Part shown: positions 62,122 through 64,000 of the stretch, piece by piece
How the letters are laid out: each line of letters begins with the position of its first letter
Numbering within the stretch: position 1 is the stretch's first letter
Assembly: GCF_005405925.1 (NCBI RefSeq)
Contig: NZ_BJHV01000001.1
Location: forward strand, 8,060,001 to 8,124,000
Length of the DNA: 64,000 nucleotides
Origin: Streptomyces antimycoticus
GTDB taxonomy: Bacteria; Actinomycetota; Actinomycetes; Streptomycetales; Streptomycetaceae
Direction: 5' to 3'
Program-made: the position numbers and the translations under genes
Notes under the pieces: generated by a model
What the model was told of the DNA's origin: nothing
Seen by the model: the letters and a program-made list of their open reading frames with translations, nothing else
The model's database searches: none

Positions 62122-64000
62122 GTGGCCGGTGATACCCCGCTGATGATCGTCGACAGCAGTGGCAAGGTGGTGGAGTGGAGCCACCGGGCAGAAGAGCTGC
62201 TCGGCCGCCCGGCTGACGAGGTGATCGGGCGCCCGGTGACCGACCTGCTCGGCTCCGCCCCGCCCACCGGCGGTGAGGATGTGGACTACCCCCGCCAGGT
62301 CGATCCGCGTGATGTCGCGTCCGGACCCGCCGGCGAAGGGCTGCACATCCAGCCGCTGCCGCGGCACGACGGTTCGGTGGTATGGAAAATCTTCCTGCCA
62401 CTGGCGAACGGGACGCTGCCCGCCCCCATCAAGGCCGCAGTGCTCGAAGCGTTGCACGTCTACGCGCCAGGACCACTGTTCGTCATCGACGGCGAGCTCC
62501 GCGTGATGTCGGCCAACGCGGCCGCGCAACATATGTGCGGCACGGACCTTCAGGAGGTGAAGGGACGTTCCCTCACCGCCGTATGGTCCCTCTCGGCCCC
62601 GGCCGATGTGGAACGGATACTGCGCCAGGTCCTGGCAAGCGGTGCTCCCGTGCCGGTGCAGGTCGTGCCCGCGCGGCCGAAGAACGATCTCCAGCGGACG
62701 CACCTTGCCATCTCGGCGTTCCCGTTGCGGGACAGGCTGGGGGCGGTGGTCATGGCAGCCGATGTGACGGATCAGGAGAAGTCGCGCCGCAGGCAGCGGA
62801 CCATGCGCGCCGTGCGGGAGCGGGTGGGACGCACCCTGGACGTGGTGACCACCTGCCAGGAGCTGGTCGAGGCGTTGGTGCCGGGCTTCGCCGATGTCGC
62901 TGTGGTGGAGGTGGTCGAGCCCGTGGTGCGCGGGGAGAAACCGCCGCTCAGCCCGCTGGGACGGGATGTGCCGCTGCGCCGCGCCGCCTTCGCTCACAGC
63001 GGCGGTGAACGGCAGACCCGGGCGCATCCGGTGGGCGACGTGCGCGCCCTGTTCTTCCCCACGCCCTACACCCAGGTGCTGGTCGACCTCAAGCCCCGCG
63101 CGGTCGTCCTGGGCCCAGACACCCCCTGGCTGGCCGCCGATCCCGCGCGGGGCCGGGCGATCCTCGAATCCGGCGTACGTGCCCTGCTCACCGCGCCCCT
63201 CACACTGCGCGGAACGGTCCTCGGACTGCTCAGCCTCTACCGCGTCCGGCAAGCCGACATCTTCGATGACAGGGACGTCGCCCTCATCCTGGAACTGGCC
63301 ACACACACCGCCCTGAGCATCGACAACGCCCGCCGCTACACCCACGAGCACACCATCGCCGCGGCGCTCCAGCGCCACATGCTGGCCCCGGTTCCCGCCT
63401 CCCAGACCGCGGTCGAGACCGCCCACCTGAACGTGCCCGACGACCAGGGAGGTGGCGGCTGGTTCGACGTCTTCGGCCTGCCCGGTGCCCGCACCGCCCT
63501 GGTGGTCGGCCAGGTCGCCGGCCATGGCATCCAGACCGCGACCACCATGGGACAGCTGCGGACCGTCATGCACTCGCTCGCCGCACTCGACCTGGAACCC
63601 GACGAACTCCTCGCCCGGCTCGACGACACCGTCACCCGCCTCGTGTGGGAGCGGAAGGCGCTGCCCGCGGATGACCCGCTGCGCAGGCAGCCGCTCAGCG
63701 CGACGTGCCTGTGCGTGATGTACGACCCGTTCTCCCGTACCTGCGCCATCGCCTCCGCCGGACATCCGCCGCCCATGCTCGCCGGGCCCGAGGAGACCCC
63801 CAGCGTTCTCGACCTGGCCGTCGGTGCGGCCCTCGGCGGCGGGAGCGGCCCCCCGTTCTCCACCACCACCGTCCCCGTCGCCGACGGTGATGTCCTCGCC
63901 CTCTACACGGCCCCGCTGTCGGCCGCCGACCGGCCCGAGGACGGCACCGGCGGCCCCCGGCTGCTCCCGCGCGTGCTCGCCGACGTCGACCGACCCGTGC
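62122..64000 (+). CDS. PAS-PAS-GAF-SpoIIE-type protein with degenerate phosphatase site (3' end outside window)
   Basis: Starts at the GTG at 62122, with an ideal GGAGGTGAT 8 bp upstream, and stays open to the window end (over 626 residues). Two PAS-like domains come first (PLMIVDSSGKVVEWSHRAEELLG; LFVIDGELRVMSANAAAQHMCG), then GAF (LLTAPLTLRGTVLGLLSLYR), then an RsbU/SpoIIE PP2C-like domain (QRHMLAPVPAS). The metal-binding sites are altered: GGGWFD for GGDWYD, VGQVAGHG for VGDVMGHG, and YTAPLS for YTDGLVE. All three Asp ligands are missing, yet the frame is intact, suggesting a pseudophosphatase sensor rather than junk. Normal family members control anti-sigma antagonists by dephosphorylation. 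Confidence 0.85.
   Translation, partial: MAGDTPLMIVDSSGKVVEWSHRAEELLGRPADEVIGRPVTDLLGSAPPTGGEDVDYPRQVDPRDVASGPAGEGLHIQPLPRHDGSVVWKIFLPLANGTLPAPIKAAVLEALHVYAPGPLFVIDGELRVMSANAAAQHMCGTDLQEVKGRSLTAVWSLSAPADVERILRQVLASGAPVPVQVVPARPKNDLQRTHLAISAFPLRDRLGAVVMAADVTDQEKSRRRQRTMRAVRERVGRTLDVVTTCQELVEALVPGFADVAVVEVVEPVVRGEKPPLSPLGRDVPLRRAAFAHSGGERQTRAHPVGDVRALFFPTPYTQVLVDLKPRAVVLGPDTPWLAADPARGRAILESGVRALLTAPLTLRGTVLGLLSLYRVRQADIFDDRDVALILELATHTALSIDNARRYTHEHTIAAALQRHMLAPVPASQTAVETAHLNVPDDQGGGGWFDVFGLPGARTALVVGQVAGHGIQTATTMGQLRTVMHSLAALDLEPDELLARLDDTVTRLVWERKALPADDPLRRQPLSATCLCVMYDPFSRTCAIASAGHPPPMLAGPEETPSVLDLAVGAALGGGSGPPFSTTTVPVADGDVLALYTAPLSAADRPEDGTGGPRLLPRVLADVDRPV

Noticed and set aside
1..64000. 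CRISPR array
   Set aside because: No regularly spaced direct repeats were seen. The Cas4-like nuclease belongs to the pPIWI-RE operon and no other cas-like gene is present.

Overview
The window looks like a piece of a Streptomyces chromosome (or a close actinomycete). Base composition is very GC-rich, third codon positions are strongly G/C, GTG starts are common, Tat signal peptides occur, and families typical of the genus recur (RsbW-type ATPases, SpoIIE-type phosphatases, universal stress proteins). There are no rRNA or tRNA genes and no CRISPR array. Nearly all calls rest on my own reading of conserved motifs; no database search was possible.

Region 1, about 1-22440, is a dense defence island. 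It opens with the 3' end of an N6-adenine methyltransferase/restriction gene. Next come a ParE-fold/UvrD-type helicase and an HTH-containing DNA methyltransferase with an HsdS-like tail. A Ser/Thr kinase is transcribed divergently from a four-gene pPIWI-RE operon (RecB/Cas4-like Fe-S nuclease, zinc-ribbon REase, XPD/DinG-like helicase, pPIWI-RE protein). A fused GmrSD-type (DUF262-DUF1524) enzyme follows. The island ends with a two-gene NLR module: a small Bell-like effector candidate and an NB-ARC/TPR protein that carry the same short G/N-rich motif at facing ends. A 15-bp motif, TGTRAACWWAGTCMA, lies in front of the helicase, the methyltransferase and the kinase/pPIWI divergent promoters, so these units may be one co-regulated system.

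Region 2, about 22440-30500, is a scrap yard. It holds a MinD-like remnant, an IS5-type transposase tail, a frameshifted hypothetical gene, a membrane protein with an in-frame stop, an IS982-like element inserted exactly in the lipobox codons of a lipoprotein gene (4-bp CTAG duplication), a streptogrisin-like protease and an HD-domain gene fused head to head with both 5' ends missing, and a KdpD-like kinase lacking its ATPase core. An intact EthD/MerR pair and a Tat-exported M15-like protein survive here.

Region 3, about 30500-35600, holds an OmpR/HK two-component pair beside a flavin electron-transfer set (ferric-reductase-like flavoprotein, FMN-binding protein, ApbE flavin transferase). Region 4, about 35600-56420, is a hypoxia/dormancy-type cluster reminiscent of the mycobacterial DosR regulon: P-type ATPase, two universal stress proteins, PPK2 coupled to a GNAT/acyl-CoA synthetase, CBS-BON protein, DUF1918-nitroreductase fusion, and a complete-looking group 3b [NiFe] hydrogenase (hydB, cyclic-nucleotide-binding protein, hydG, hydD, hydA, maturation protease) with hypF, hypC, hypD and hypE but no hypA or hypB.

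Region 5, about 56830-64000, has a nitronate monooxygenase-like enzyme, a GH97 glycosidase, a decaying NarL-type two-component system with a membrane-protein remnant, and a PAS-PAS-GAF-SpoIIE protein that has lost all recognisable metal-binding aspartates.

Many apparent frameshifts in the window are explained by the loss of exactly one base from a G or C run. This suggests sequencing or assembly indels rather than true gene death in several cases, including the pPIWI nuclease, the GNAT/acyl-CoA synthetase and probably the P-type ATPase.
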